Positions 25,549 to 35,131 of a stretch of 64,000 nt of DNA are shown piece by piece. Below the pieces are notes generated by a model, which ran no database searches, was not told the origin of the DNA, and saw nothing but the letters and a program-made list of their open reading frames with translations. The stretch is from Insolitispirillum peregrinum (lineage in GTDB: Bacteria; Pseudomonadota; Alphaproteobacteria; Rhodospirillales; Rhodospirillaceae). Within the stretch, counting starts at the first letter, position 1, and every line of letters starts with the position of its first letter. Location of the stretch: NCBI RefSeq assembly GCF_042665255.1, contig NZ_JBHTCD010000023.1, one strand, 5' to 3'. The position numbers and the translations under genes were made by a program.

Positions 25549-27326
25549 ACATTTACAACGAGTTCAAGACCCTGATTGTCCAAGCCCTGGCTGCCCTGGC
25601 GGCGGATGGTGCCATTCCCGCTGGCCTCGACACCAGCAAGATCACCGTTGAACCGCCGCGCGACCCGGCGCATGGGGACATGGCGACCAACGCCGCGATG
25701 GTGCTGTGCAAGGCTGCAGGCATGAAGCCGCGCGATCTGGCCGATCAGCTGGCCGCCAAACTGATGGCGCTGGATGGCGTCGACAGCGCCGAGCCCGCCG
25801 GGCCGGGGTTCCTGAACCTGCGTATTGCCCGCGGGCTGTGGGACCGGGCGCTGTGCTCTGCCCTGCAGGCCGGGGCCTCCTATGGCGACAGCCAGATGGG
25901 CGGTGGTGAGAAGGTCAACGTCGAATACGTTTCGGCCAACCCGACCGGCCCGATGCACGTCGGCCATGGTCGTGGAGCGGTGTTTGGCGATGCTCTGGCG
26001 GCGCTGCTGGCCAAGGCTGGCTATGCGGTAACCAAGGAATACTACGTCAACGACGCCGGTGCGCAGGTCGATGTGCTGGCCCGCGCCCTGCACGGTCGCT
26101 ATCTGGTGGCCTGTGGTGCGATTTCCCAGGCGGAATTCGATCGCCGTCTGCAAGCCAAGGAATACCAGTACGGCGGCGACTATCTGGTTGAAACCGCCGA
26201 AATCCTGAAGTCCCGTGACGGTGACCGCTGGGTGGCGGCGGACGAAGCCGAATGGCTGCCCGCGCTGCGCGCCTTCGGGATCAGCGAAATGATGGTGCTG
26301 ATCAAGCGGGACCTGCTGGCTCTGGGGGTCGAGCACAACGTGTTCACCTCGGAACTCGGGCTGGTGCAGGCCGGGCAGGTTGCCAAGGCCAAGGAAGCGC
26401 TGGAAGTTCAGGGGTTGATCTACACCGGCGTGCTTGAGCCGCCGAAGGGCAAGCTGCCCGATGACTGGGAACCGCGCCCGCAGACCCTGTTCCGCGCCAG
26501 CCAGTTCGGCGACGAAGTGGACCGGCCGCTGCAGAAGTCCGACGGCTCGTGGACCTATTTTGCCTCGGACATTGCATACCACCACGACAAGTACGTGCGC
26601 GGCTTCAACCAGATGATCGACGTGTTTGGCGCCGACCATGGTGGCTATGTCAAGCGCATGCAGGCGGCGGTCAAGGCCCTGTCGGCCGGAACGGCGCATC
26701 TGGATGTCAAGCTGTGCCAGCTGGTCAAGCTGATGGACAATGGCGAGCCGGTGAAGATGTCGAAACGGGCAGGGACCTTCATCACCCTGCGCGAAGTGAT
26801 CGACCACCCGGGCATCGGCAAGGACGTGTTCCGCTTCATCATGCTGACCCGCAAGAATGATGCGCCGCTGGAATTCGACTATGCCAAGGTCACCGAGCAG
26901 TCCAAGGACAACCCGGTGTTCTATGTGCAGTACGCCCATGCCCGCGCCTGTTCGGTGCAGCGGAACTTCATCGAGGCATTCCCCGACGCCGATGTGTCTG
27001 CCGAGGCTCTGGCCGGCGCGGACCTCAGCCTGCTGGCTGACGACGATGAAGTCGGGCTGATGAAGCTGATCGCCGCCTGGCCACGGGCTGTCGAGCAGGC
27101 GGCGGAATCGCATGAACCGCATCGTCTGGCCTATTTCCTGCACGATGTGGCCTCGGCGTTCCACGCTTTGTGGAACAAGGGGCGTGAGCATACGCATTTG
27201 CGGTTTGTTGAGGCCGGCAATCTGCCGCTGTCCCGGGCGCGCCTGGCGCTTGTCTGGGGCATGGTGACGGTGATAGCGTCCGGTCTGAGCGTATTCGGCG
27301 TGGAAGCGAAGAAGGAGATGCGCTGA
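25545..27326 (+). CDS. argS: Arginyl-tRNA synthetase
   Basis: This 593-residue class I synthetase charges tRNA-Arg. The HIGH-type motif appears in SANPTGPMHVGHGRGAVFGD, KMSKR in VKMSKRAGTFITL, and the C-terminal DALR anticodon-binding helix bundle in the last 130 residues. It overlaps dgt by four bases and its last base is the first base of the SPOR gene, a tightly packed operon. Confidence 0.97.
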   Translation: MNIYNEFKTLIVQALAALAADGAIPAGLDTSKITVEPPRDPAHGDMATNAAMVLCKAAGMKPRDLADQLAAKLMALDGVDSAEPAGPGFLNLRIARGLWDRALCSALQAGASYGDSQMGGGEKVNVEYVSANPTGPMHVGHGRGAVFGDALAALLAKAGYAVTKEYYVNDAGAQVDVLARALHGRYLVACGAISQAEFDRRLQAKEYQYGGDYLVETAEILKSRDGDRWVAADEAEWLPALRAFGISEMMVLIKRDLLALGVEHNVFTSELGLVQAGQVAKAKEALEVQGLIYTGVLEPPKGKLPDDWEPRPQTLFRASQFGDEVDRPLQKSDGSWTYFASDIAYHHDKYVRGFNQMIDVFGADHGGYVKRMQAAVKALSAGTAHLDVKLCQLVKLMDNGEPVKMSKRAGTFITLREVIDHPGIGKDVFRFIMLTRKNDAPLEFDYAKVTEQSKDNPVFYVQYAHARACSVQRNFIEAFPDADVSAEALAGADLSLLADDDEVGLMKLIAAWPRAVEQAAESHEPHRLAYFLHDVASAFHALWNKGREHTHLRFVEAGNLPLSRARLALVWGMVTVIASGLSVFGVEAKKEMR

Positions 27327-28366
27327 TGACAGGCGGTCGGCAACCTGGCTTCGATCAGGATGATGATGATTACGGTTACGGGAATAACCGTAACGATCTG
27401 TTGGACATTATCCCTGAGCGTTTCTCGGACGAGCCCACAGCGGAAGAAGAGCCGCAAAAGGGCCGTGGCCTGCTGATGGGGGCTGCGCTGGTCGGGATCG
27501 CTGTGGCGGGTGCCGCCGCGTGGTACCTGTTCTCGGGCAGCAGCACGCCTCAGGCCCAGGTTGACGGGGTGCCGACCATTGCCGCCGCCGATGACACCTA
27601 CAAGGTGAAGCCGGAGCAGCCGGGTGGCATGCAGGTGCCCAATCAGGACAAGCAGGTGTATCAGCGCCTGAATCCGGCGGACACCACCTCGCCGACGGCA
27701 GCCCAGCAGCAACAGCAACAGGTCGAACGCCTGCTGCCGACCCCGGCACAGCCCAAGGCTCCGCCTGCTGTTGATCCGATGAGCGAAAGCCGGGCCGCGA
27801 TGGAAAACACCCCTCCGCCCGCTCCGGCACTGAGCACTCAACCGCAGGCCACAACCCGGCCGCCATCGGTGCTCAGCACACCGGCGCCTGCGCCTGCCGC
27901 TCCGGCTCCAGCTCCGGTGGCGACGACGCATCCGACCGCGCTGGCGCCGACAGCCAGCAAACCGGCGACGATTGCCGCCGCGCCGACGCCGCAGGCAACA
28001 CCGGCTCCGGCCACTCCGGTCCCGGCTCCGCAGCAGAAAACGGCGATGGTGACGCCACCGGCTCCGGTTCCGGCTGCCCCTGCCGCTTCGGCGGGCGTCC
28101 CGTCGGGAAGTGGCACCGGGCCGTTCACCATTCAGCTGGCCGCTCTGCGCGACGAGGCTTCGGCTCGCAAGGTCTGGCAGCAGATGCAGCAGAAATATCC
28201 GGCCCTTCTTGGCAGCCTGTCGCTGGCCATTGAAAAATCGGATCAGGGTGCCAAGGGCGTTTTCTATCGCGTCCGTGGTACCGGACTTCCCAGCGAAGAG
28301 CGGGCGCGGTATGTTTGCGCCGAATTGTCCAAGGATAAAGTGGGGTGCTTGTTTGTCGGTAAATAA
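27326..28366 (+). CDS. SPOR-domain membrane protein
   Basis: This 346-residue protein has a charged N-terminus, a single TM helix (GLLMGAALVGIAVAGAAAWYLF, about 49-70), a long Pro/Ala-rich periplasmic linker, and a C-terminal SPOR domain (FTIQLAALRDEASARKVWQQMQ...GVFYRVRG). SPOR domains bind denuded peptidoglycan at division septa, so it is probably a septal cell-wall protein. It lies between argS and nagZ in a packed operon, and nagZ starts within its last codons. Confidence 0.88.
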   Translation: MTGGRQPGFDQDDDDYGYGNNRNDLLDIIPERFSDEPTAEEEPQKGRGLLMGAALVGIAVAGAAAWYLFSGSSTPQAQVDGVPTIAAADDTYKVKPEQPGGMQVPNQDKQVYQRLNPADTTSPTAAQQQQQQVERLLPTPAQPKAPPAVDPMSESRAAMENTPPPAPALSTQPQATTRPPSVLSTPAPAPAAPAPAPVATTHPTALAPTASKPATIAAAPTPQATPAPATPVPAPQQKTAMVTPPAPVPAAPAASAGVPSGSGTGPFTIQLAALRDEASARKVWQQMQQKYPALLGSLSLAIEKSDQGAKGVFYRVRGTGLPSEERARYVCAELSKDKVGCLFVGK

Positions 28367-29402
28367 CCTTCCGCCACGGGCCGTCATTCTGGGCTGTGCT
28401 GGCACGGTCCTGTCTGATGACGAAAAGCGCTTTTTTGCCGAAGCAGACCCGTTTGGCTTTATCCTGTTTGCCCGCAACGTGGAAAGCCCGCAGCAATTGC
28501 GGACCTTGACCGCCGACTTGCGCGAATGCGTTGACCGGGATGCACCGATCCTGATCGATCAGGAAGGGGGGCGTGTTCGCCGCCTGCGACCGCCCCTGTG
28601 GCGCGATGCACCGCCGATGCAGCCCTTTGGTCGCTGGTATCAAAAGAACCCGCCAGCTGCCGAGGCCGCGTTGCGTCTGAACATCCACCTGATGGCCGAT
28701 GAATTGCGCCAGATGGGGGTGACGGTGAACTGCGCGCCGGTTCTGGATGTTCCGGTCGAAGGGGCGCATGACATCATCGGTGACCGTGCCTTTTCGCATA
28801 AGCCGAAAATTGTTGGTCATCTGGGGCGAACCGTGTGCAAGGCATTCCTTGAACGTGGGGTTTACCCGGTGATCAAGCATATTCCCGGCCATGGCCGTTC
28901 CCTGGAAGACAGCCATATTGGTCTGCCCGTGGTTACGGAAACGCTGGATGCGCTGGCTGAAACCGATTTTGTGCCGTTCGTGATGCTCAAGGATGCTCCT
29001 TTTGCGATGACCGCGCATATCGTCTACAGCGAAATTGACAAGGACCGTCCGGCAACGCTGTCCCCGATTGTCATCAAGTCTGTGATCCGTCAGCAGATTG
29101 GTTTTGATGGTCTGCTGATGACCGATGACCTGTCGATGAAGGCGCTGAGCGGTGATTTCACCGAACTGGCGCAACAGTCTCTGGCTGCTGGCTGTGACCT
29201 GACCTTGCACTGCAACGGCGAGATGGCCGAAATGCAGGCGGTGGTCAAGGGCACTGGTCGGTTGTCTGACCGCGGGATGATGCGGTGGCTGGAAGCTCAG
29301 GCACAAAAGAAAATTCCGGAAGGGCCTTTGGCCGCTGACGCTGAACAGCAACTGGAAGCAATGCTGAAGGTTGGCATGGAGATCGCCAGCAAGTCAGCCT
29401 GA
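28353..29402 (+). CDS. nagZ: Beta-N-acetylhexosaminidase NagZ
   Basis: This 349-residue family 3 glycosidase releases GlcNAc from 1,6-anhydro-muropeptides in cell-wall recycling. The catalytic loop KHIPGHGRSLEDSH and nucleophile region LLMTDDLSMKALSG are clear. The start is taken as TTG 28353, giving SVNNLPPRAVILGCAG, with GGGGTGC upstream; an in-frame extension further back is antisense-like noise inside the SPOR gene. The frame overlaps the SPOR gene by 14 bp. A dispersed repeat begins directly after the stop. Confidence 0.93.
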   Translation: MSVNNLPPRAVILGCAGTVLSDDEKRFFAEADPFGFILFARNVESPQQLRTLTADLRECVDRDAPILIDQEGGRVRRLRPPLWRDAPPMQPFGRWYQKNPPAAEAALRLNIHLMADELRQMGVTVNCAPVLDVPVEGAHDIIGDRAFSHKPKIVGHLGRTVCKAFLERGVYPVIKHIPGHGRSLEDSHIGLPVVTETLDALAETDFVPFVMLKDAPFAMTAHIVYSEIDKDRPATLSPIVIKSVIRQQIGFDGLLMTDDLSMKALSGDFTELAQQSLAAGCDLTLHCNGEMAEMQAVVKGTGRLSDRGMMRWLEAQAQKKIPEGPLAADAEQQLEAMLKVGMEIASKSA

Positions 29403-29404
29403 TA

Positions 29405-29580
29405 CCAGACCAGCGTGCGTTACATCTGACGTCACAGGACACGACAGTAAGGGAACAAGGACGTGGAGCGCTGCTCCACACCTCGCTGGGGCCTTGGGGC
29501 CCCGAAGGGTTTAGGCGATAGCCCGTTTTTTCCGCCAACTGTCGTGTCCTGTGGTCTGATGCGGAACGCCCACTGATCGC
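29405..29580. repeat. Dispersed hairpin repeat, copy E (compact, both ends present)
   Basis: Terminal repeats are AGCGTGCGTTACATCTGACG then CACAGGACACGACAGT (29411-29448) and the inverted AACTGTCGTGTCCTGTGGTCTGAT (29536-29560). Both carry GGACACG where other copies have GTACACG. The core has GTGGAGCGCTGCTCCAC, GGGGCCTTGGGGCCCC and GGGTTTAGGCGATAGCCC. It starts 3 bp after nagZ. Confidence 0.88.
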
Positions 29581-29613
29581 CTCTTGCCAGAGGGCTTTTC
29601 CTGACTCCATATA

Positions 29614-29652
29614 AACAGCACGACAGCAACCGCCGTCGTGCTGTTTTGTTTG
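29614..29652 (+). terminator. Terminator upstream of the M50 protease gene
   Basis: AACAGCACGAC pairs with GTCGTGCTGTT and is followed by TTGTTTG. It probably ended the nagZ transcript before the repeat arrived between them. Confidence 0.8.
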
Positions 29653-29674
29653 TCGCAAGGATGAGAAAGACCGG

Positions 29675-30352
29675 ATGGTAGACACTTTTTTGCTGGTATC
29701 GACCTGGATCATACCCGTTTTGTTTGCCATCACGCTGCATGAAGCAGCCCACGGATATGCGGCAAACGCCTTTGGCGACCCAACGGCCAAAATGGCCGGG
29801 CGACTGTCGTTGAACCCGATCCGCCATATTGATCCGTTCGGAACCGTGATCCTGCCCGGTTTGCTGTTGCTGGCCGGGCCGTTCCTGATTGGCTGGGCCA
29901 AGCCGGTGCCGGTTGATCCGCGCAATTTGCGCAATCCACACCGGAACATGATCTGGGTTGCCCTTGCCGGACCTGCGACCAATGTGGCTCTGGCCGTCTT
30001 TACCATTTTGACCTTGCATCTGGTTGTCACCATGCCGGATACCTTTTCGCGGGCGTGGCTGATCAAGACGGCCAGCAACATGATCAACTTTAACGTCATG
30101 CTGGCGGTGTTCAACATGCTGCCTGTGCCGCCACTGGATGGGGGCCGGGTGCTGGTCGGGATTTTGCCGGTCCCGCTGGCCCGCAGGGTGGCAGCGCTGG
30201 AACACAAGGGGATGCTGATTCTGGTGGCCGTTCTGGTCCTGATCCCGCTGGTTGGGCATCAACTGGATCAGGACTGGTCGATCATGGGGGATGTGATTGG
30301 CGTGCCGACACAGTGGCTGACAAGGATGCTGCTGATTCTGTTCGGGCCATAA
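29675..30352 (+). CDS. M50-family site-2-type membrane protease
   Basis: This 225-residue membrane protein carries the zinc motif HEAAH (His22, Glu23, His26) in its first helix and the third ligand region FNMLPVPPLDGGRVL. These define the short M50 group of intramembrane metalloproteases. The substrate is unknown. It is followed after 14 bp by scpA, an arrangement common in alphaproteobacteria. Confidence 0.93.
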   Translation: MVDTFLLVSTWIIPVLFAITLHEAAHGYAANAFGDPTAKMAGRLSLNPIRHIDPFGTVILPGLLLLAGPFLIGWAKPVPVDPRNLRNPHRNMIWVALAGPATNVALAVFTILTLHLVVTMPDTFSRAWLIKTASNMINFNVMLAVFNMLPVPPLDGGRVLVGILPVPLARRVAALEHKGMLILVAVLVLIPLVGHQLDQDWSIMGDVIGVPTQWLTRMLLILFGP

Positions 30353-30366
30353 GCGGAGAGGCGAGG

Positions 30367-31158
30367 GTGAGCGCAGTTGATGCCGAAGACGATGCCGGGC
30401 GCGATCCGCTGCGTTCCCTCGTTCTCAATCTGGATGGCTATGAGGGCCCGATTGATGTCCTGCTGCAATTGGCGCGGGATCAAAAGGTCAATCTGATCCA
30501 GATTTCCATTCTGGCCCTGGCTGAGCAATATTTGGCCTTCATGACCATTGCCCGCGAAGAAAACCTTGAGTTGGCGGCAGATTACCTGGTCATGGCAGCA
30601 TGGCTGGCCTATCTGAAATCCCGCCTGCTGCTCCCCCCCGAGCCAGGGGACGCCGAGCCCAGCGGCGAAGAAATGGCGGCGGCATTGCAATTCCAGCTGC
30701 AGCGGCTGGAAGCCATGCAGAAGGCCGGTCATGCCCTGATGGAGCGCCCCTTGCTCGGGCGCGATGTTTTCGCGCGGGGCATGCCGGAAGGCGCAACCAT
30801 CATCTCTCATTCGATTTGGGACGTGACCCTGTATGATCTGCTGAAGGCCTATGCCGACCACAAGCGGCGCGAAGGGGCCAGTTCGCTGGAAATCGAGCCG
30901 TTGACCCTCTATTCGGTCGATCAGGCGCTGCACCGCTTGCGGCAGGTTCTGGGGTCCATGCCGGACTGGACGCTGCTGCAACGCTATCTGCCAACGAATC
31001 TGGCCGACCCGCTGATGCACCGCTCGGCGGTTTGCGCGCACTTCATCGCCTCGCTGGAACTGGTGAAGCAGGGAGTGCTGGAATTACGGCAGGAAGGCGG
31101 ACATTTTTCCCCGATCCAGATTCGTGCCCGAACCGATGCCACAGTTGACGAAATCTAA
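30367..31158 (+). CDS. scpA: Segregation and condensation protein A
   Basis: This 263-residue kleisin links the heads of the SMC dimer and recruits ScpB during chromosome condensation. The N-terminus shows LNLDGYEGPIDVLLQLARDQKVNLIQISILALAEQYL, the ScpA hallmark. The C-terminal winged helix ends CAHFIASLELVKQGVLELRQEGGHFSPIQIR. I chose GTG 30367, preceded by GAGAGGCGAG; the upstream in-frame extension lies inside the M50 gene. scpB starts 16 bp downstream. Confidence 0.95.
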   Translation: MSAVDAEDDAGRDPLRSLVLNLDGYEGPIDVLLQLARDQKVNLIQISILALAEQYLAFMTIAREENLELAADYLVMAAWLAYLKSRLLLPPEPGDAEPSGEEMAAALQFQLQRLEAMQKAGHALMERPLLGRDVFARGMPEGATIISHSIWDVTLYDLLKAYADHKRREGASSLEIEPLTLYSVDQALHRLRQVLGSMPDWTLLQRYLPTNLADPLMHRSAVCAHFIASLELVKQGVLELRQEGGHFSPIQIRARTDATVDEI

Positions 31159-31174
31159 TCTTGCAGGAGCCCTT

Positions 31175-31873
31175 GTGACAGACTCCCCGTCCCCAAGGCG
31201 TAGAAAAACTCAGCCGAAAGCCGAAGACTTTGATCACGGCCGCTTTCACGCCATCCGTCAGCTGGAAGCCATCCTGTTCGCCTCGGCCCAGCCGTTGAGC
31301 GAGCGGTTGCTGGCCCAGCGGCTTTCCGTTGGATACGATATCCGGTCCTTGTTAGAGGAACTGGCCGATCATTATCGCGGCCGCGGGGTCGAACTGCGGC
31401 AGGCTGACGGTCAATGGTGTTTCCGAACCGCTGCCGATCTGGCCGAAATCCTGACCATCGAACAAACGGAAAGCCGCCGCCTGTCGCGGGCTGCGCTGGA
31501 AACGCTGGCGATCATTGCCTACCATCAGCCGGTCACCCGGGCCGAGATCGAAGACATTCGCGGGGTCGCCCTCTCCAAAGGGACGCTCGATATCCTGCTC
31601 GAAGCTGGATGGATCCGCCCCCGGGGTCGCCGCAATACGCCAGGCCGCCCGCTGACATGGGGGACGTCAAACGGTTTCCTTGATCATTTCGGGCTGGACA
31701 GCCTGCGCGATCTGCCGGGGCTGGAAGACCTGAAGGCCGCCGGCTTGCTGGACAATCGCCCGGCGATTGCCGCCTATGGGGCGCGGGCGCATGATACGGA
31801 AAGTTTACTTGATACGGACGATGATTTCGCTGACAACGAAAGCCCGCAACTGGACATCCTCGAACAAAAATAG
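31175..31873 (+). CDS. scpB: Segregation and condensation protein B
   Basis: This 232-residue ScpB homologue has two winged-helix domains, seen in IRQLEAILFASAQPLSERLLAQRLS and RLSRAALETLAIIAYHQPVTRAEIEDIRGVALSKGTLDILLEAGWI. GTG 31175 is chosen because GCAGGAG lies 5 nt upstream, and it gives a normal N-terminus. It completes the scpA-scpB pair ahead of tatABC. Confidence 0.95.
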   Translation: MTDSPSPRRRKTQPKAEDFDHGRFHAIRQLEAILFASAQPLSERLLAQRLSVGYDIRSLLEELADHYRGRGVELRQADGQWCFRTAADLAEILTIEQTESRRLSRAALETLAIIAYHQPVTRAEIEDIRGVALSKGTLDILLEAGWIRPRGRRNTPGRPLTWGTSNGFLDHFGLDSLRDLPGLEDLKAAGLLDNRPAIAAYGARAHDTESLLDTDDDFADNESPQLDILEQK

Positions 31874-32011
31874 GGACTTCCGCACGGGAAGGGCAGCCTT
31901 GCGGGATGGGGGGCTTTCTGCGATGATCGGCCCCTGTTTTTATTCCTGCCCGGTCGATGCATTCTGCAGCGGTTCTGGCAGGCCTGCCTGTAACAGGGAG
32001 ACGTGAGCGGT

Positions 32012-32242
32012 ATGGGTTCCTTTAGTATTTGGCACTGGATCATCGTTCTGGTGATCATTCTGCTGCTGTTCGGCAAGAACAAGATCCCCGGCCTGATGGG
32101 GGATATGGCAAAGGGCATCACTGCCTTCAAGAAGGGTTTGAAGGACGAAGAGGCATCTCCGTCACAGCCCGCAAAGCCGATCGACCAGAATACCGCGTCG
32201 TCGCCGGTGTCCGACAAGGATCGCAGCGCCGACAAGAATTAA
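32012..32242 (+). CDS. tatA: Twin-arginine translocase subunit TatA
   Basis: This 76-residue protein has the TatA start MGSFSIWHWIIVLVIILLLFGKNKIPGLMGDMAKG, then the amphipathic helix and a polar tail. TatA oligomers form the pore for folded Tat substrates. ATG 32012 gives the canonical N-terminus; GTG 32003, three codons earlier, sits very close to GGGAGAC and could be the real start. tatB and tatC follow. Confidence 0.95.
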   Translation: MGSFSIWHWIIVLVIILLLFGKNKIPGLMGDMAKGITAFKKGLKDEEASPSQPAKPIDQNTASSPVSDKDRSADKN

Positions 32243-32371
32243 GAGGGTCGGGCATTCCGCCGCATGTGCGGGCTGCTGCTTTGGCAGGGCCCTGTCTGCG
32301 GTGGCGTGCCCATCTCTTTGTCGGGGGCAGTGGTCCCCCATGTTTGTTTTTACCGGTTGGGCACCAGTATC

Positions 32372-32779
32372 ATGTTTGATCTTGGGTGGGACGAAATAGG
32401 ACTGATCGTCATCGTGGCGGTGGTCGTCCTCGGGCCAAAGGAACTGCCGAATGCCATGCGCACGGCAGGGCAGTGGATGCGGAAATTCCGCATGCTGGCC
32501 AGTGATTTCCAGCGCCATCTTGATACCATGGTACAAGAGGCCGAGCTGACAGAATTGCGTGACAAGGCCAAGCAGCTTGCCCAGACCGACCTGAAGTCCG
32601 AACTGACCCGGGCGGTCGATGCCGACGGAACGATCGGGCAGAGCCTGCAAACGCCGGACCTGTCGTCGCCGACGTCAACGGCAGTGCCTGCTGCTCCCTC
32701 TGTAACGCCAGAGCCGGTGACTCCTGTCACGCCAGAGGCGGAAAAGGCCCCCGAAAGTGCCGCCGCCAAGCAGCCCTGA
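32372..32779 (+). CDS. tatB: Twin-arginine translocase subunit TatB
   Basis: This 135-residue protein begins MFDLGWDEIGLIVIVAVVVLGPKELP, the TatB signature, followed by an amphipathic helix (AMRTAGQWMRKFRMLASDFQ) and a Pro/Glu-rich tail. TatB with TatC recognises the twin-arginine signal. The upstream in-frame extension is rejected because the TatB N-terminus is unmistakable. Confidence 0.95.
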   Translation: MFDLGWDEIGLIVIVAVVVLGPKELPNAMRTAGQWMRKFRMLASDFQRHLDTMVQEAELTELRDKAKQLAQTDLKSELTRAVDADGTIGQSLQTPDLSSPTSTAVPAAPSVTPEPVTPVTPEAEKAPESAAAKQP

Positions 32780-32811
32780 GCTTTCCCCCTGACGTGAAGT
32801 GATGTTTCAGC

Positions 32812-33771
32812 ATGGCTAGTGCGAACAGCGAAAACCCAGACGAAAACAAGATGCCCCTGATGGAGCATCTGATCGAACTCCGGCGGCGTCTGGTGCTGTC
32901 GGCTGTTGCCTTCGTGATTGCCTTCTTTGGCTGTTATTACGTTGCCGAAGACATTTATGCCTTTCTGGTCCGCCCGCTGGCCACCATCATGGCTGAGGTC
33001 GGCGGATCGCAGCGCATGATTTATACTGCCTTGACCGAGGCCTTTTTCACCTATGTCAAGCTGGCCTCGTTCGGGGCGGCGGTGATCTCCTTTCCAGTGA
33101 TTGCCAGTCAGGTGTGGATGTTTATCGCACCCGGCCTCTATCGCCATGAAAAGAAAGCCTTCTTTCCGTTCCTGATCGTCTCGCCGATCCTGTTCGCCGC
33201 TGGGGCGGCACTGGTCTATTTCTTTGTCATTCCAATGGCCTGGCACTTTTTACTCGGGTTCCAGACCACCCGGGCGGAAACCGTGCTGTCGATCGAGCTC
33301 GAAGCCAAGGTCGGGGAATATCTTGATCTGGTGATGAAGCTGATTCTGGCCTTTGGCATCAGCTTTCAGTTGCCGGTGGTTCTGACCCTGCTGGGCCGCG
33401 TCGGTCTGGTGACCTCTGCCGGGCTGGCGGCCAAACGGCGCTATGCCATTGTCGGTGTGTTCATCTTTGCGGCGGTGATCACGCCCCCGGACGTCATCAG
33501 CCAGGTTGGCCTCGCCGTGCCGATGCTGCTGCTGTATGAAATGTCGATCATTTCCGTCCGCATGGTGGAAAAAAGTGCCGCAGCACGCCAGCGTGAAGCA
33601 GAGGAAGAGGAGGCAGAACAGAACGCTGCCGCCGCCACTGTTGCCCCTGCCTTGACGGAACCGGCTATCAGCGAGCCGACCACTACCGAAGCTCCGAAAA
33701 CCCTTTCTCAACGCCATGACTTTACCGATTCCGGCGCAAGCGGGGTTGAGGAAACCGATTTTAACACGTAA
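32812..33771 (+). CDS. tatC: Twin-arginine translocase subunit TatC
   Basis: This 319-residue six-helix protein binds Tat signal peptides. It shows MPLMEHLIELRRRLVLSA, FVRPLATI-type FLVRPLATIMAEVG, and the helices through VITPPDVISQVGLAVPMLLLYE. The C-terminal tail of about 60 residues is acidic and Ala/Thr-rich (REAEEEEAEQNAAAATVAPAL), longer than in many TatC proteins. It ends the tatABC unit, followed by serS. Confidence 0.95.
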   Translation: MASANSENPDENKMPLMEHLIELRRRLVLSAVAFVIAFFGCYYVAEDIYAFLVRPLATIMAEVGGSQRMIYTALTEAFFTYVKLASFGAAVISFPVIASQVWMFIAPGLYRHEKKAFFPFLIVSPILFAAGAALVYFFVIPMAWHFLLGFQTTRAETVLSIELEAKVGEYLDLVMKLILAFGISFQLPVVLTLLGRVGLVTSAGLAAKRRYAIVGVFIFAAVITPPDVISQVGLAVPMLLLYEMSIISVRMVEKSAAARQREAEEEEAEQNAAAATVAPALTEPAISEPTTTEAPKTLSQRHDFTDSGASGVEETDFNT

Positions 33772-33850
33772 ACCATAGGACAGGCCCCGGCGGAGACGGT
33801 TGTCTTTCACCGGGGCCATCGCCGACCGCCTTTTATCCAATGGGGATACC

Positions 33851-35131
33851 ATGCACGACCTGAAATGGATTCGCGAGAATCCGGCTGCTTTTGACGCTGG
33901 ACTGGCACGCCGGGGGCTGGCCCCGATGGCAGAAACGATTCTGCGCCAGGACGAAAGCTTTCGCGCCACGGTGACCGAACTGCAATCGTTGCAGGCCCGT
34001 CGCAACGAAGCCTCAAAAGCCATTGGTGGTGCAAAGAAATCCGGCGATGACGCGCAAGCTCAGGCGCTGATGGACGAAGTGGCGACCATCAAGGAAAAAA
34101 TGGCGCAGCTGGAAGAAGTCCAACGGCAGGGCGAACAGGATATCGCCGCCATCCTGATGGCCATCCCGAACCTGCCTGGTGCCGATGTTCCCGCTGGGGC
34201 CAGCGAAGACGACAATCAGGAAATCCGCCGCTGGGGCGAGCTGCCTGCCTTCGACTTCGAGCCAAAGGAACATGACATTCTGGGGGCCCGCCTCGGGATG
34301 GACTTTGAAACGGCGGCCAAGCTGTCCGGCGCCCGTTTCTGTGTCCTGCGGGGCCAGATGGCCCGGCTGGAACGCGCTCTGGCCCAGTTCATGCTGAACA
34401 TGCATACCGAACAGCACGGCTACACCGAGATGAACACCCCGGTGATCGTCCGCGATGAGCCGCTGTATGGCACCGGCCAGTTGCCGAAGTTCAAGGAAGA
34501 CCTGTTTGGCACCACCGAAGGCCGCTGGCTGATCCCGACTGCCGAAGTGACCCTGACCAATACCGTCAGCGACCAGATTCTGGACGCCGCCACCCTGCCG
34601 ATCCGCATGACCGCCTTTACGCTGTGCTTCCGGTCCGAAGCCGGGTCGGCTGGCAAGGACACCCGTGGCATGATCCGCCAGCACCAGTTTGAAAAGGTTG
34701 AACTGGTCTCGGTCACCACGCCGGAACAGTCCGAAGAAGAACACCAGCGGATGACCGCCTGCGCCGAAGAAGTCCTGCAAAAGCTGGGGCTACCTTATCG
34801 GGTGCTGGCGCTGTGTACCGGCGACATGGGCTTTTCCGCCCAGAAGACCTACGATCTGGAAGTCTGGCTGCCGGGGCAGGGCAAGTATCGCGAAATTTCA
34901 TCCTGCTCGAACACTGGCGACTTTCAGGCTCGGCGCATGAAGGCCCGCTATCGCCCCGAAGGCGAGAAGCAGACCCGCTTTGTCCATACCCTGAATGGCT
35001 CGGCGCTTGCCGTTGGCCGGACGCTGGTTGCAGTGCTGGAAAATTACCAGCAGGCTGACGGCTCGGTGGTGATCCCCGACGTGCTGCGTCCGTACATGGG
35101 TGGTCTGGAGGTTCTGACTCCCAATGTTTGA
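33851..35131 (+). CDS. serS: Seryl-tRNA synthetase
   Basis: This 426-residue class II synthetase has an N-terminal coiled-coil arm (residues about 30-100) and the catalytic motifs FRSEAGSAGKDTRGMIRQHQFEKVE, ISSCSNTGDFQARRM and LNGSALAVGRTLVAVLENYQ. Start ATG 33851 gives MHDLKWIRENPAAFD, the family N-terminus. The stop overlaps surE by 8 bp. Confidence 0.97.
   Translation: MHDLKWIRENPAAFDAGLARRGLAPMAETILRQDESFRATVTELQSLQARRNEASKAIGGAKKSGDDAQAQALMDEVATIKEKMAQLEEVQRQGEQDIAAILMAIPNLPGADVPAGASEDDNQEIRRWGELPAFDFEPKEHDILGARLGMDFETAAKLSGARFCVLRGQMARLERALAQFMLNMHTEQHGYTEMNTPVIVRDEPLYGTGQLPKFKEDLFGTTEGRWLIPTAEVTLTNTVSDQILDAATLPIRMTAFTLCFRSEAGSAGKDTRGMIRQHQFEKVELVSVTTPEQSEEEHQRMTACAEEVLQKLGLPYRVLALCTGDMGFSAQKTYDLEVWLPGQGKYREISSCSNTGDFQARRMKARYRPEGEKQTRFVHTLNGSALAVGRTLVAVLENYQQADGSVVIPDVLRPYMGGLEVLTPNV

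Noticed and set aside
25473..27197. A 574-residue open frame antisense to argS
   Set aside because: Antisense shadow of argS; argS itself has all class I motifs.
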